A stretch of 64,000 nucleotides of DNA from Megasphaera sp. (GTDB lineage: Bacteria > Bacillota > Negativicutes > Veillonellales > Megasphaeraceae): positions 1 through 64,000 of the forward strand of contig JAKVKI010000008.1 in NCBI GenBank assembly GCA_022486585.1, read 5' to 3'. Below the pieces are notes generated by a model. It was not told where the DNA came from. It did not search any database and worked only from the letters and a program-made list of their open reading frames with translations. A program made the position numbers and the translations under genes. This document shows positions 9,867-19,105 of this stretch, piece after piece. Each line of letters starts with the position of its first letter. The first letter of the stretch is position 1.

Positions 9867-12158
9867 TTAAAATTGCCAACGCAATCCTACATCATATTGC
9901 CATTTCGTATTAATATCTCCGCTGAAAGACCGTTCTAAATCGCAATAGAAGAAGGTGTTTTCCCGTAATGCTATGTCAGCACCAATACCATAGTTAAACC
10001 ACGTATCACTGCCATCTTCTTGACGGTATAACGTTGTATCGTTGCCCCGCAAATTAACAACGCGATCGCCGCAGAACTCATGTAGCATATCAAATTTCGC
10101 ATAGAGCTTACTGCGCTTAGCCGGATCATTGTGATTAAATTCGCGACCGACACGAAAACCGATACGTCCGATGACACTATTCAAACTATCCTGATGTACT
10201 TTGATATGATTTGTCGTCGTATAGTCGTTCCCGGTTAAGTGAGTTGCCATTAGTTGTGCCTGTGGTTCAAAAATCCAAGCTTTTCCTATATCATTTTTAC
10301 GCCCATATTCAACACTAGCTGTCAATGCATGGTTATGGAAATCACCATTGGCATGATCACCATTACTGTCTTGTGCTGTAAAATGTTCATTCAAGCGGCT
10401 GTATTTCAATACATAGTCAGTATAGTGTCCTTTATCACCGGCCCAACTTCCGTATAATGACACACCATAGCTGCTATTACTACCATCACCATTGGCAAAA
10501 TCAGAATCACCATGTGTATAATGGAAAGCAATACCTTCACGCCATATATCTTTATCCGTGCTCTTACTGCTTTTCGTATCATAACCGATTTGATAGAATT
10601 GGTAATCATCCTTGAAATAACTGCCCTTAGAGCTTTCCATGGAGCCACCTTTAGTACGTATCCACACACCATCTTCAGGTGCATCATAATCACGCAATTC
10701 ACCTAATCGTTTATTCAAGCTGTCGATTTCTAAGCGTGACGTAGCCATAGCATAGTTCAAGTTTGCTGAAGCAACCGTCGTATCGGTCGTAGCACTAGTT
10801 TCCTTTTTCACGCCCGTTAAATACCAATTATTACCATATTTCGTTATATCTGATGATACAACGTTTTTACCAACAACAGGTATGTAATCATATAAAAAAC
10901 CTTCATCAATGCTTTCTTTTTTACTATACCCATCAAAGGTAATACCCGTAGCTGCATCAGCAAACCATATGGGAGTTGTCATATTCGTTAATTTCCCCTG
11001 ATCCACTGCCTGCACATAATAATTTCCACTGCCATTGACTATATCCAAAAAATCGCTACCGTTCCGTCCATTTTCACCTGGTTCATCTGTATTAACGTCA
11101 ATACGGAAAACGCCGCCACCACCTTCTAGGTTATGAATGGTCAAATGATTCGTCAATCCAGATTTTTTAACGTGTTGATTAAAACCATGAAGATTGATAA
11201 TACCATTATCATTTAACGTGATCTTACTGATTTCCGCTTCTTCTGTATCTGGTATCCACTGGGCACCATTAGACAATTTTACATTCAGTACACCGCTATA
11301 CGTACTTGTTCCATTTTTAGGATTTACTTCTGTTCCATGCCAAAAAGAATTACTCGTATCAAGATTAGCATTGATTTCTCCCATTTTACAGTCTAGATTC
11401 CCCAACAACTGTACGGTATGACCGCCTGCCTGATTGATATTGACAATACCTCCGTATTTACCGCTGATAGCATCATTTTTGGATTTTCCCGGTTGATAAT
11501 CAGAAGCATAGGCTTCTTCAGTATTACCAATTATAGTATTGACATAGGTGTCCCCATTTAGATTGACTACACCATCAGTAGAAGCATAAATACCATTATT
11601 AGCTATAGATGCCTCTTCATCCTTTGATAGTCCTTCCTTATTTTCTATGAGGCTAGATATATCTGTCGTGTTGATATTCACCGTACCATTAGCAATGAAA
11701 AGAGCACTTCCTGCTACTTGTTTTTCCAAATACCCTTTATTGAAAGCACTTGTTTCTATCTGTGCCTGATACGTATATGTATCAATATTAAATGTGTTCC
11801 TTTCACCTGTCTGGTGAGAATAAAGTCCCCGAATAACATCGCCTGCTGTACCAGTATACTTAAAACTGACTGTACCAAAATTAGTTTCCCCTTGCATATT
11901 GCTAGCTTCCATGCCTTGTAACGCACAGGTATTTGTTGATAAATCACCTGTTCCGGTCGCTGTAACGGCATAATCTTTGCCGACGCCCTGCCCTAAGGTT
12001 ATGACTAAGCTTTTATTTACCCCTTGATTTACATAAGAATAATCAGAATTCGTTGCAGTTACTGTAATCGACTCTTCTGCTAACGAATATTCCATGCCAG
12101 AACAAGAGAGCATCACTGCTAATACTAATATGCCCTTGTGTTTTTTCATACTGCACAC
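9867..12158 (-). CDS. Autotransporter (type V secretion) with outer-membrane beta-barrel domain
   Basis: Signal peptide, repetitive beta-helix-like passenger, C-terminal barrel ending in ...YDVGLRWQF (terminal aromatic Phe). Confidence 0.88.
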   Translation of the reverse strand: MCSMKKHKGILVLAVMLSCSGMEYSLAEESITVTATNSDYSYVNQGVNKSLVITLGQGVGKDYAVTATGTGDLSTNTCALQGMEASNMQGETNFGTVSFKYTGTAGDVIRGLYSHQTGERNTFNIDTYTYQAQIETSAFNKGYLEKQVAGSALFIANGTVNINTTDISSLIENKEGLSKDEEASIANNGIYASTDGVVNLNGDTYVNTIIGNTEEAYASDYQPGKSKNDAISGKYGGIVNINQAGGHTVQLLGNLDCKMGEINANLDTSNSFWHGTEVNPKNGTSTYSGVLNVKLSNGAQWIPDTEEAEISKITLNDNGIINLHGFNQHVKKSGLTNHLTIHNLEGGGGVFRIDVNTDEPGENGRNGSDFLDIVNGSGNYYVQAVDQGKLTNMTTPIWFADAATGITFDGYSKKESIDEGFLYDYIPVVGKNVVSSDITKYGNNWYLTGVKKETSATTDTTVASANLNYAMATSRLEIDSLNKRLGELRDYDAPEDGVWIRTKGGSMESSKGSYFKDDYQFYQIGYDTKSSKSTDKDIWREGIAFHYTHGDSDFANGDGSNSSYGVSLYGSWAGDKGHYTDYVLKYSRLNEHFTAQDSNGDHANGDFHNHALTASVEYGRKNDIGKAWIFEPQAQLMATHLTGNDYTTTNHIKVHQDSLNSVIGRIGFRVGREFNHNDPAKRSKLYAKFDMLHEFCGDRVVNLRGNDTTLYRQEDGSDTWFNYGIGADIALRENTFFYCDLERSFSGDINTKWQYDVGLRWQF

Positions 12159-12574
12159 ACCTTTCTCGATATACCTGCTAAAATTTCATACGATTAACTA
12201 AAACATATACCTATAACTTCCAATTCTCCCCTCATATAAACAAAACGGTATTAACACTATATTTATTTTTATTAAAACATCCTAGTGTGAATGCCCATGA
12301 ATAATATATATTTAACTTCTCGTGAGCAACAAGCAAGTCGCATCAAAAACAAAGCTTTTTCATTCTATCATATATTACGTTGTAAGTCCAGTATTTATTA
12401 TTATGGTACTGTAGACATAACTATTATCAGCATAAAAAGTTAATAATAAATTGGCTGAAGGTATGCGTAGAAGATTTCGCAAAAATAAGTAATGATATTA
12501 AAGACATCTGTTGATTAGTTTGTTAAAATGTATATATGAGTAGCAATTATAAAATAAAAAGATAGGATATGGCC

Positions 12575-14167
12575 ATGAAAACACTTCTTCAGAAAGACAT
12601 TCACCTTACTGAAACTGCTATTGATGATTTCTCTGTAACGTTGCAGCAGATGTTAAAATCCGTAGGCTGCAAAAAAGAAATTATCTTAAAAACACGATTA
12701 GCCTTGGAGGACGCCTTGTTCCAATGGTTAAAAAGAGGCTTTCGTAAAAAAATAATGCATGTCGAATTAACTAAAAAATTCCGCCATTATATTGCATCCG
12801 TCACCATCGCCGGCGCCGAATCCAATCCATTTGTTGATATAGATGATATGGCCGGTGCTGAACTCCATAATTACTTGAATATCATTGTTCAACAAGCCTC
12901 GTATTCATATAGTAATGGTATAAATACGATTACCATACGGGCAGACGGCCCAGGTATGAACCATTTATTTTGGATTATCTCCGCTATCATATCTGCTGCG
13001 TTCTGTGGTATAACTATTCATCACATATCCCCTGATACGGCCTCATATTTATCTACTGCTTTCGTAGAGCCTACCTTTCAAACCATGTTGGGGATGCTGA
13101 CTGCTATCGTAGCGCCATCCATTTTCTTATCTCTTATATCGGGAATTATTACTTTAGGTACTCCTAAACAATTAAATAAGATTGCTAAGCAAACCTTGGG
13201 GATTTTCATGGCAGCACTGATCTGTGTCATCTCTTTTGTTGCCATTGCAAGTGGATTTATCCTTTCCTTTACAAGCGTCGATAATCCTAACCTTGCCAAT
13301 TACGCCGCTTCCGTATGGAAAATGTTCTTAGATTTTATTCCCACAAATATGTTCATGCCTTTTGTAGAAAAAGATACAATGCAAATTTTAGTATTAGCCA
13401 TTATTTTCGGCATTGCTATCCTTTATATGCGTGAATCCATGGATGATGTCGTATCCCTTATCTTATCCTTAGAAAAATTACTGACTAGTCTCTTGCATGT
13501 AGTCTGTTCTTGTGAACCACTGCTTATATTCTTTGGCATTTTAAACGTTACGTTAGAAGATTTTTCTGGTATTACTACTAAAATCGGTATCATGTTAGGT
13601 GCCCATCTGATGATGTATTTTGCAGTATTACTATTAGCTATTCTATTTTTGGTATGCATCCAAAAACATCACGCGCTGGCCATCGTAAAAAAGCTGCTCA
13701 CACCTGCGTTTATCGGCTTTGCTACTGCTTCCAGTACCGCTGCTTTCACATCTGTCGTGACCACCTGTACAACTAAATTGGGCATTCAACATAAATTAGT
13801 CAAATTTGCAGTTCCTTTAGGTCAAGTGCTCTTTAAAGTCGGTAGTAGTACCAAACTATTTCTTTTGACATTGATTTGCTTATATTTCTTTAATCTTCCT
13901 ATTCATCCTTTTGCCATTGGTATATTAGCCATTTCGTCATTTATGTTATCCATGATGATTCCCCCCGTATCAGACGGAAGCGTAGCCGCCTTTACCATTC
14001 TTTTTGCTTACATGGAGCTTCCTAGTGATGCTCTAGCACTAGCAATTACATCGTCAGTATTTATTGATTTTATCAGTACCTTCATGAATGTATTTTGCAA
14101 TCAATTATTCATCTTAATGGCAGCACTCCGCCTGCATATGGTCGATTTTCAAAAACTATATAAATGA
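12575..14167 (+). CDS. Dicarboxylate/amino acid:cation symporter (SDF/DAACS) with N-terminal degenerate RsbW-like domain
   Basis: First ~125 aa align by eye with the RsbW-like protein at 16635..17048 (LALEDALFQWLKRG vs LAVEEIFVNIATYA; AGAESNPFVDI vs DQGIPFNPL); remainder is an SDF-type transporter (ATASSTAAFTSVVTTCTTKLGI, KVGSSTKLFLLT). The second ATG at 12575 has better RBS spacing (AGGATATGGCC) than the ORF-track start at 12569. Confidence 0.8.
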   Translation: MKTLLQKDIHLTETAIDDFSVTLQQMLKSVGCKKEIILKTRLALEDALFQWLKRGFRKKIMHVELTKKFRHYIASVTIAGAESNPFVDIDDMAGAELHNYLNIIVQQASYSYSNGINTITIRADGPGMNHLFWIISAIISAAFCGITIHHISPDTASYLSTAFVEPTFQTMLGMLTAIVAPSIFLSLISGIITLGTPKQLNKIAKQTLGIFMAALICVISFVAIASGFILSFTSVDNPNLANYAASVWKMFLDFIPTNMFMPFVEKDTMQILVLAIIFGIAILYMRESMDDVVSLILSLEKLLTSLLHVVCSCEPLLIFFGILNVTLEDFSGITTKIGIMLGAHLMMYFAVLLLAILFLVCIQKHHALAIVKKLLTPAFIGFATASSTAAFTSVVTTCTTKLGIQHKLVKFAVPLGQVLFKVGSSTKLFLLTLICLYFFNLPIHPFAIGILAISSFMLSMMIPPVSDGSVAAFTILFAYMELPSDALALAITSSVFIDFISTFMNVFCNQLFILMAALRLHMVDFQKLYK

Positions 14168-14217
14168 TAATAACGTCCATTTTATCTTGATAAACTACAG
14201 AAAGAAGGATGTATCCG

Positions 14218-16638
14218 ATGAATATTGCCTTTACTATGGTTGTCACGGCCTTCCCTGTTTTATTAGCATTTATACTCCTGACTCGATGTCCTAAAAATAA
14301 ATTTCATATTCCCATTATATTTTCTCTCTTCACCATACTTATCTTAGGTATTTTAACGGCACTAAGTATGACCGCAACACTCGCAGCCTGCAATATCCAA
14401 GATATCATTCCACTCTGTGCTGTCCTGCTATTCGGACCTGTCATCGGTTTAGGCACCGTTATTACCAGCTCCATTATATATTGTCTTATTTCTCCCGCAT
14501 TTGAAGATTTGACGCCGTATATCGCTATCATCTCCCTATTCTTATCTGCTACGCTAGGCATACTGTTACGCCGCCATATATTTAACGCAAAAACACCATA
14601 TTGGTGGCATGGCCTGTTTTTAGGAAACTTTACTGCCACTTTTCATTTACTCATATTATTATGGGTATATATTGATTACTTACAAATCGCCTATGATTTC
14701 ATTGCAACGTATGCTGTACCTATGATGGGAATTAGTGCCGTATGTACAATGCTGGTGTTTCTATTTGTACCCCGTTCAAAAAAAGACAATCCGTTTTCAT
14801 TTGCCCATAAAAAACTATTAGCCAGACAATTCCAAAAATGGCTTTTAGCCTGCATGATAATTGGCTTTGCCATAACCTGTTTATATTCTTTCATCGCACA
14901 AACCAGATTTAGCCAAGATGGTATACGCATTGAGCTCCGTACTGATCTAGATGGCGTCCGTGAAGATATATTAGCCCAGACAAAAATAGATTTAATAAAT
15001 ATTGCCAAGTTGACTCAAAAAAGAGTAATGCCTACAGCTGATATCCCCGAATCCGAACGAGCGGCCTATTATCAGCAGCAATTAGATTTTTTATTGACTA
15101 CATATAATCTGACAGAAGCCAACATAATCACCAAACAGGGCATCATCATCGCCAGTACCCATCCAGATTTCATTGGATATAATATGTATAATGGTGTACA
15201 GTCGGCTCAACTCATGGCCCAAATAAAAGAACGTGGATATGCCGCACAGGATTTACTGCCTACCGCTTCTGATGCTTCGATGGAACGTCAATATGTTGTC
15301 CTGTCCTTGGATAATGGTGATTTGCTACAAGTCGGTTATAGCCGTGAAGAGTACGAAAAGCGATTTGCTTCTATTATCAAATCGTTTTCTTCTAATATTC
15401 ATGTCGGAAAAACTGGCCATGTCCTCATTACCAATGCTGATCAAGTTGTCATCAGCGATTATACGCCTGAATATGAAAAGAAAAAATTGGCTGCTGATGA
15501 TTCAGCAACCAATTTTACAGACAATCCTGAAAATACCATATTCACATCCACCATTCATGGTGAGTATTGCTTCTGTATGTATGAAACCTTAAAAGGATAT
15601 CATCTGCTCGCGTATATCCCCTATAAAGAAGTCATGGCCGCACGCAACATGGCCGTGTATATGACGATTTTAATGCAAATCTTCTTATTTACTAGCATCT
15701 ATTTTATTATTTATTTTCTCATAAAAAAATTAGTCGTCGATAATATGTTCCACATTAATGAAGCCTTAAATAAAATAACAAAAGGAAACTTAGATATTAA
15801 AATACAAATTCATTCTAGTGCTGAGTTTGAATCCTTATCACAAGACATCAACACTACCGTCACTACATTAAAACAATATATAGCTGATGCCAATGCCCGC
15901 ATTGACCAAGAGCTGGAATACGCTCGTATTATCCAAACATCGGCTTTACCAACCAGGTTTCCACCCTGGCCAGACTTAAAGGCTTTTGATATTTATGCTG
16001 AATCTTATCCTGCCAAAGAAGTAGGCGGAGATTTCTATGATTTCTTCCTCTTAAAAGAAAAATTAGTTTTCATCATAGCCGATGTCTCCGGCAAAGGGAT
16101 CCCTGCCGCCTTATTTATGATGAAAGCCAAAGCACAGATAAAAAGTCGCTTAGAACTAGGCGGTTCTTTAACGGAATCGTTTGAACAAATCAATCAGTCA
16201 TTATGTGAAAATAATGAAACCAATATGTTTGTAACCGTATTTGCTGGTATTCTTGATTATCATACTGGCGAACTACAATATATAAACGCCGGCCATAATA
16301 AGCCACTTATTGGTCATAATGGTTGCTATCACTGGCTAGAAGGGCGATCGGGCATGCCCCTGGCTGCACTGGAAAAAGCACACTATAAACTATTCACTAC
16401 ACAAATACAACACGGAGATATAATATACGTTTATACTGATGGTATAACAGAAGCTGAAAACGAATCATCAGCCTTCTATGGCAATAAGCGCCTGTTCCAA
16501 ATTCTAAACAGTAGTCCTATCATTCAAGAACAAAATCTGTGTAACCTCATGTCTTTCATCGTCGCTGATGTAAAAAAATTTTCCGGATCTGCTGAACAGG
16601 CCGACGATATTACCATGCTTGCTGTAAAATTAAATTAG
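14218..16638 (+). CDS. Membrane sensor protein with SpoIIE/PP2C-type serine phosphatase domain (multi-TM, Cache-like extracytoplasmic region, HAMP-like linker)
   Basis: VGGDFYDFF, IADVSGKGIPAALFM, NAGHNKPL, YTDGITEAEN, ADDITMLAVKL motifs; N-terminal TM block; RBS AAGAAGG favours ATG at 14218 over 14209. Confidence 0.88.
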   Translation: MNIAFTMVVTAFPVLLAFILLTRCPKNKFHIPIIFSLFTILILGILTALSMTATLAACNIQDIIPLCAVLLFGPVIGLGTVITSSIIYCLISPAFEDLTPYIAIISLFLSATLGILLRRHIFNAKTPYWWHGLFLGNFTATFHLLILLWVYIDYLQIAYDFIATYAVPMMGISAVCTMLVFLFVPRSKKDNPFSFAHKKLLARQFQKWLLACMIIGFAITCLYSFIAQTRFSQDGIRIELRTDLDGVREDILAQTKIDLINIAKLTQKRVMPTADIPESERAAYYQQQLDFLLTTYNLTEANIITKQGIIIASTHPDFIGYNMYNGVQSAQLMAQIKERGYAAQDLLPTASDASMERQYVVLSLDNGDLLQVGYSREEYEKRFASIIKSFSSNIHVGKTGHVLITNADQVVISDYTPEYEKKKLAADDSATNFTDNPENTIFTSTIHGEYCFCMYETLKGYHLLAYIPYKEVMAARNMAVYMTILMQIFLFTSIYFIIYFLIKKLVVDNMFHINEALNKITKGNLDIKIQIHSSAEFESLSQDINTTVTTLKQYIADANARIDQELEYARIIQTSALPTRFPPWPDLKAFDIYAESYPAKEVGGDFYDFFLLKEKLVFIIADVSGKGIPAALFMMKAKAQIKSRLELGGSLTESFEQINQSLCENNETNMFVTVFAGILDYHTGELQYINAGHNKPLIGHNGCYHWLEGRSGMPLAALEKAHYKLFTTQIQHGDIIYVYTDGITEAENESSAFYGNKRLFQILNSSPIIQEQNLCNLMSFIVADVKKFSGSAEQADDITMLAVKLN

Positions 16639-17048
16639 AAATGCTTATACAGGCTAATTCTATTTTCATTATTACACCATTGATAGTCAACGTTATCCAT
16701 CATTTGTTTAGTCAGGAAAATACCTAAGCCGCCTATACTCCGTTCAGTTACTGGCAACGTCGTATCCAAGTTGGGATGCTGTAAGGGATTAAAAGGGATT
16801 CCTTGATCTGTAATTACAATTGTAATGCTGCGGTCATCTTCACCGATTTTACAACGGATGCATACCTGTCCTCTTTTTTGAGGATAAGCATACGTAGCAA
16901 TATTAACAAATATTTCTTCTACAGCCAGGTCAATTTGCAATACTATTTTATCTGGACAATCGAGTCCCCGCAATTGGCCATGAATGAAATCTAATAGCTG
17001 CGGTAATTGTTCTGTACATGCTTGTATCGTTAATATGGACATATGCAT
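16635..17048 (-). CDS. RsbW-like anti-sigma-type serine kinase (GHKL ATPase)
   Basis: DLAVEEIFVNIATYAY (N box), ITDQGIPFNPL (G1), SIGGLGIFLTKQMMD (G2). Confidence 0.88.
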   Translation of the reverse strand: MHMSILTIQACTEQLPQLLDFIHGQLRGLDCPDKIVLQIDLAVEEIFVNIATYAYPQKRGQVCIRCKIGEDDRSITIVITDQGIPFNPLQHPNLDTTLPVTERSIGGLGIFLTKQMMDNVDYQWCNNENRISLYKHF

Positions 17049-17063
17049 ACCATCTTGTCACCT

Positions 17064-17393
17064 CTATTCAATCTCCAAAATATCACTGAATCCAGTCAAC
17101 TCAAATACCTCATTTACAGCTTCACATACATTCAGGATTTTCATTTCTCCTTGTGTATTCATTTTTTTCTGTGCTGACAAAACAACTCTCAAGCCAGCAC
17201 TAGAAATGTACTCCACATTGGAAAAATCTAATATCAATCGGTTAATATTTGGCGGCAACTCATTGATTTCTACGCCTAAGGTCGGTGCTGTTACTGTATC
17301 CAACCGGCCATTCAACGTATAGATCAACGTATTTTCTACTTGTTTCTTATCAATCATCATATGGATTCCCCCTTTCGTATGGATTAATTTCAA
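17064..17393 (-). CDS. STAS-domain anti-sigma factor antagonist (RsbV-like)
   Basis: LNGRLDTVTAPTLGVEI...LILDFSNVEYISSAGLRVVLSAQKKM with conserved phospho-acceptor Ser region (SSAGLR). Confidence 0.92.
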   Translation of the reverse strand: MKLIHTKGGIHMMIDKKQVENTLIYTLNGRLDTVTAPTLGVEINELPPNINRLILDFSNVEYISSAGLRVVLSAQKKMNTQGEMKILNVCEAVNEVFELTGFSDILEIE

Positions 17394-17414
17394 TTTTATT
17401 ATATCATAAAAACA

Positions 17415-17455
17415 TCAAGAAGCCCTGAAAATAAAAAAATTTCAGAGCTTCTTAG
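17415..17455 (-). terminator. Terminator-like hairpin after the STAS/RsbW gene pair or the cupin remnant
   Basis: AAGAAGCCCTGAAA...TTTCAGAGCTTCTT imperfect inverted repeat. Confidence 0.5.
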
Positions 17456-17459
17456 GTGA

Positions 17460-17630
17460 TTAACAAAAACTGTCTTTATGATGCTCATGATAGCCTAAAG
17501 AACACCCTGGGGTAATCGTCACTCCTGCATATAATCCACATTTACCATTCAACTGGTTCTTATCTAATAAAGGCGTGACTAAGATGACTTCTTAACTACC
17601 TGAAGCATGTTCTTTTTTGATCCTATCCAT
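17460..17630 (-). pseudogene. Remnant of a small cupin-domain protein (in-frame stop, truncated)
   Basis: Minus-strand reading: MDRIKKEHASGS*EVILVTPLLDKNQLNGKCGLYAGVTITPGCSLGYHEHHKDSFC*; resembles cupin N-terminal half (…ITLEPGCSIGYHEH…). Confidence 0.65.
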
Positions 17631-17676
17631 AATATAGGGTCTCTCTACTTCAACAAGAACACGTATCGGCCAGTAA

Positions 17677-18228
17677 TTAGAAGCCTAAGGTATCTTTTAC
17701 ATCGTTGAAATATGGATTTTTCGTATCTTTTTCTGATAGTATTGGATGAGATACGCCCCAGGCTACAGCTATTTCCGGATCATTCCATCGGATGCCGCCA
17801 TCTGCTTGCGGCGCGTAATAATTATCTGCTTTATACATAAATTCTACGTGGTCCGTCAAGGTAACGAAACCATGACCGAAGCCGCGAGGTATGAGCAGTT
17901 GTTTCTTATTGTCTTCTGATAATTCGACACCGACCCACTGTGTATAGGTCGGGCTGTCTTTGCGTAAATCCACGGCAACATCGAGGACGGCACCACGAGT
18001 ACAACGCACTAATTTTGCCTGACACCATTCTCCTTTTTGGAAATGGATGCCCCGTAACGTTCCTTTTACGGTCGAAGACGAATGATTGTCCTGAACGAAA
18101 TCATAATATAAACCAGCTGCTTCCATCGTGCGCTTGCTCCAGCTTTCCATAAAAAAGCCGCGATGATCGCCAAACACTTGTGGTTCAAGGATCACTACGC
18201 CATCGATCTTTGTTTTTGTAACATTCAT
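17677..18228 (-). CDS. rfbC: dTDP-4-dehydrorhamnose 3,5-epimerase
   Basis: VFGDHRGFFMESW, QDNHSSSTVKGTLRGIHFQ, IPRGFGHGF. Confidence 0.95.
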   Translation of the reverse strand: MNVTKTKIDGVVILEPQVFGDHRGFFMESWSKRTMEAAGLYYDFVQDNHSSSTVKGTLRGIHFQKGEWCQAKLVRCTRGAVLDVAVDLRKDSPTYTQWVGVELSEDNKKQLLIPRGFGHGFVTLTDHVEFMYKADNYYAPQADGGIRWNDPEIAVAWGVSHPILSEKDTKNPYFNDVKDTLGF

Positions 18229-18253
18229 CAGTATATTAGCCCCTTTCGTATGG

Positions 18254-19105
18254 TCACTGTTTTATTTCTTCTAAATAGCGCCGTAATGCATCCTGCCATG
18301 TCGGCAACGTATGGAATCCGTTCTGCAGCAACTTATCTTTACTCATACGACTGTTAAACGGCCGCTTAGCTGCTGTAGGATATGCACTTGTTGGGATTGG
18401 ATTGACCTTGCAGGTCACGCCAGCCTGACGAAATATTTCTTCAGCAAAGTCAGCCCACGAACAGATACCTTCATTCGTCGCATGATATGTCCCGTATCGT
18501 TCAGTCATGACCATGTCACACAACAGCGGTGCCAAGTCCGCCATATACGTCGGTGAGCCGATTTGGTCAGCAACGACATTGATCTCATCATGCGTCGCTG
18601 CCAGACGCAGCATCGTATTAATGAAATTATTGCCATGTTTGCCGAAGGCCCAGGAAATACGGACGATAAAATGGTGATCCACTTCATTCCGAACGGCTTC
18701 TTCGCCTTCCCATTTCGTTTGTCCATACCAGTTTAGCGGCGCAATATGCTGCCTGTCATCAGGATCCCAGAAGGCTGTTCCCGTTCCCGGATACACATAA
18801 TCCGTACTGATAAACACCATTTTCGCGCCGATTTCCCGGCATACACGAGCAATATTGGCCGGACCGTCCGCATTGACCTGACGGCACACGTCTTTATTAC
18901 TTTCGGCTTTGTCTACTGCCGTATAGGCACTGCAATGGATGACAGCATCAGGCCCGTACGCCGTAATAAACCGATGTACGTCTTCATATGCCGTAATATC
19001 AAACTCTTTTATATCGGTGCCTATGCAGTCTATACTGCGACGTTGTAATTCTTGCACCACTTCATAGCCTAATTGGCCGCCAACGCCTGTTACGAGAATC
19101 TTCAT
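18254..19105 (-). CDS. rfbD: dTDP-4-dehydrorhamnose reductase
   Basis: ILVTGVGGQLG, STDYVYPG, YGQTKWEGE motifs. Confidence 0.95.
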   Translation of the reverse strand: MKILVTGVGGQLGYEVVQELQRRSIDCIGTDIKEFDITAYEDVHRFITAYGPDAVIHCSAYTAVDKAESNKDVCRQVNADGPANIARVCREIGAKMVFISTDYVYPGTGTAFWDPDDRQHIAPLNWYGQTKWEGEEAVRNEVDHHFIVRISWAFGKHGNNFINTMLRLAATHDEINVVADQIGSPTYMADLAPLLCDMVMTERYGTYHATNEGICSWADFAEEIFRQAGVTCKVNPIPTSAYPTAAKRPFNSRMSKDKLLQNGFHTLPTWQDALRRYLEEIKQ

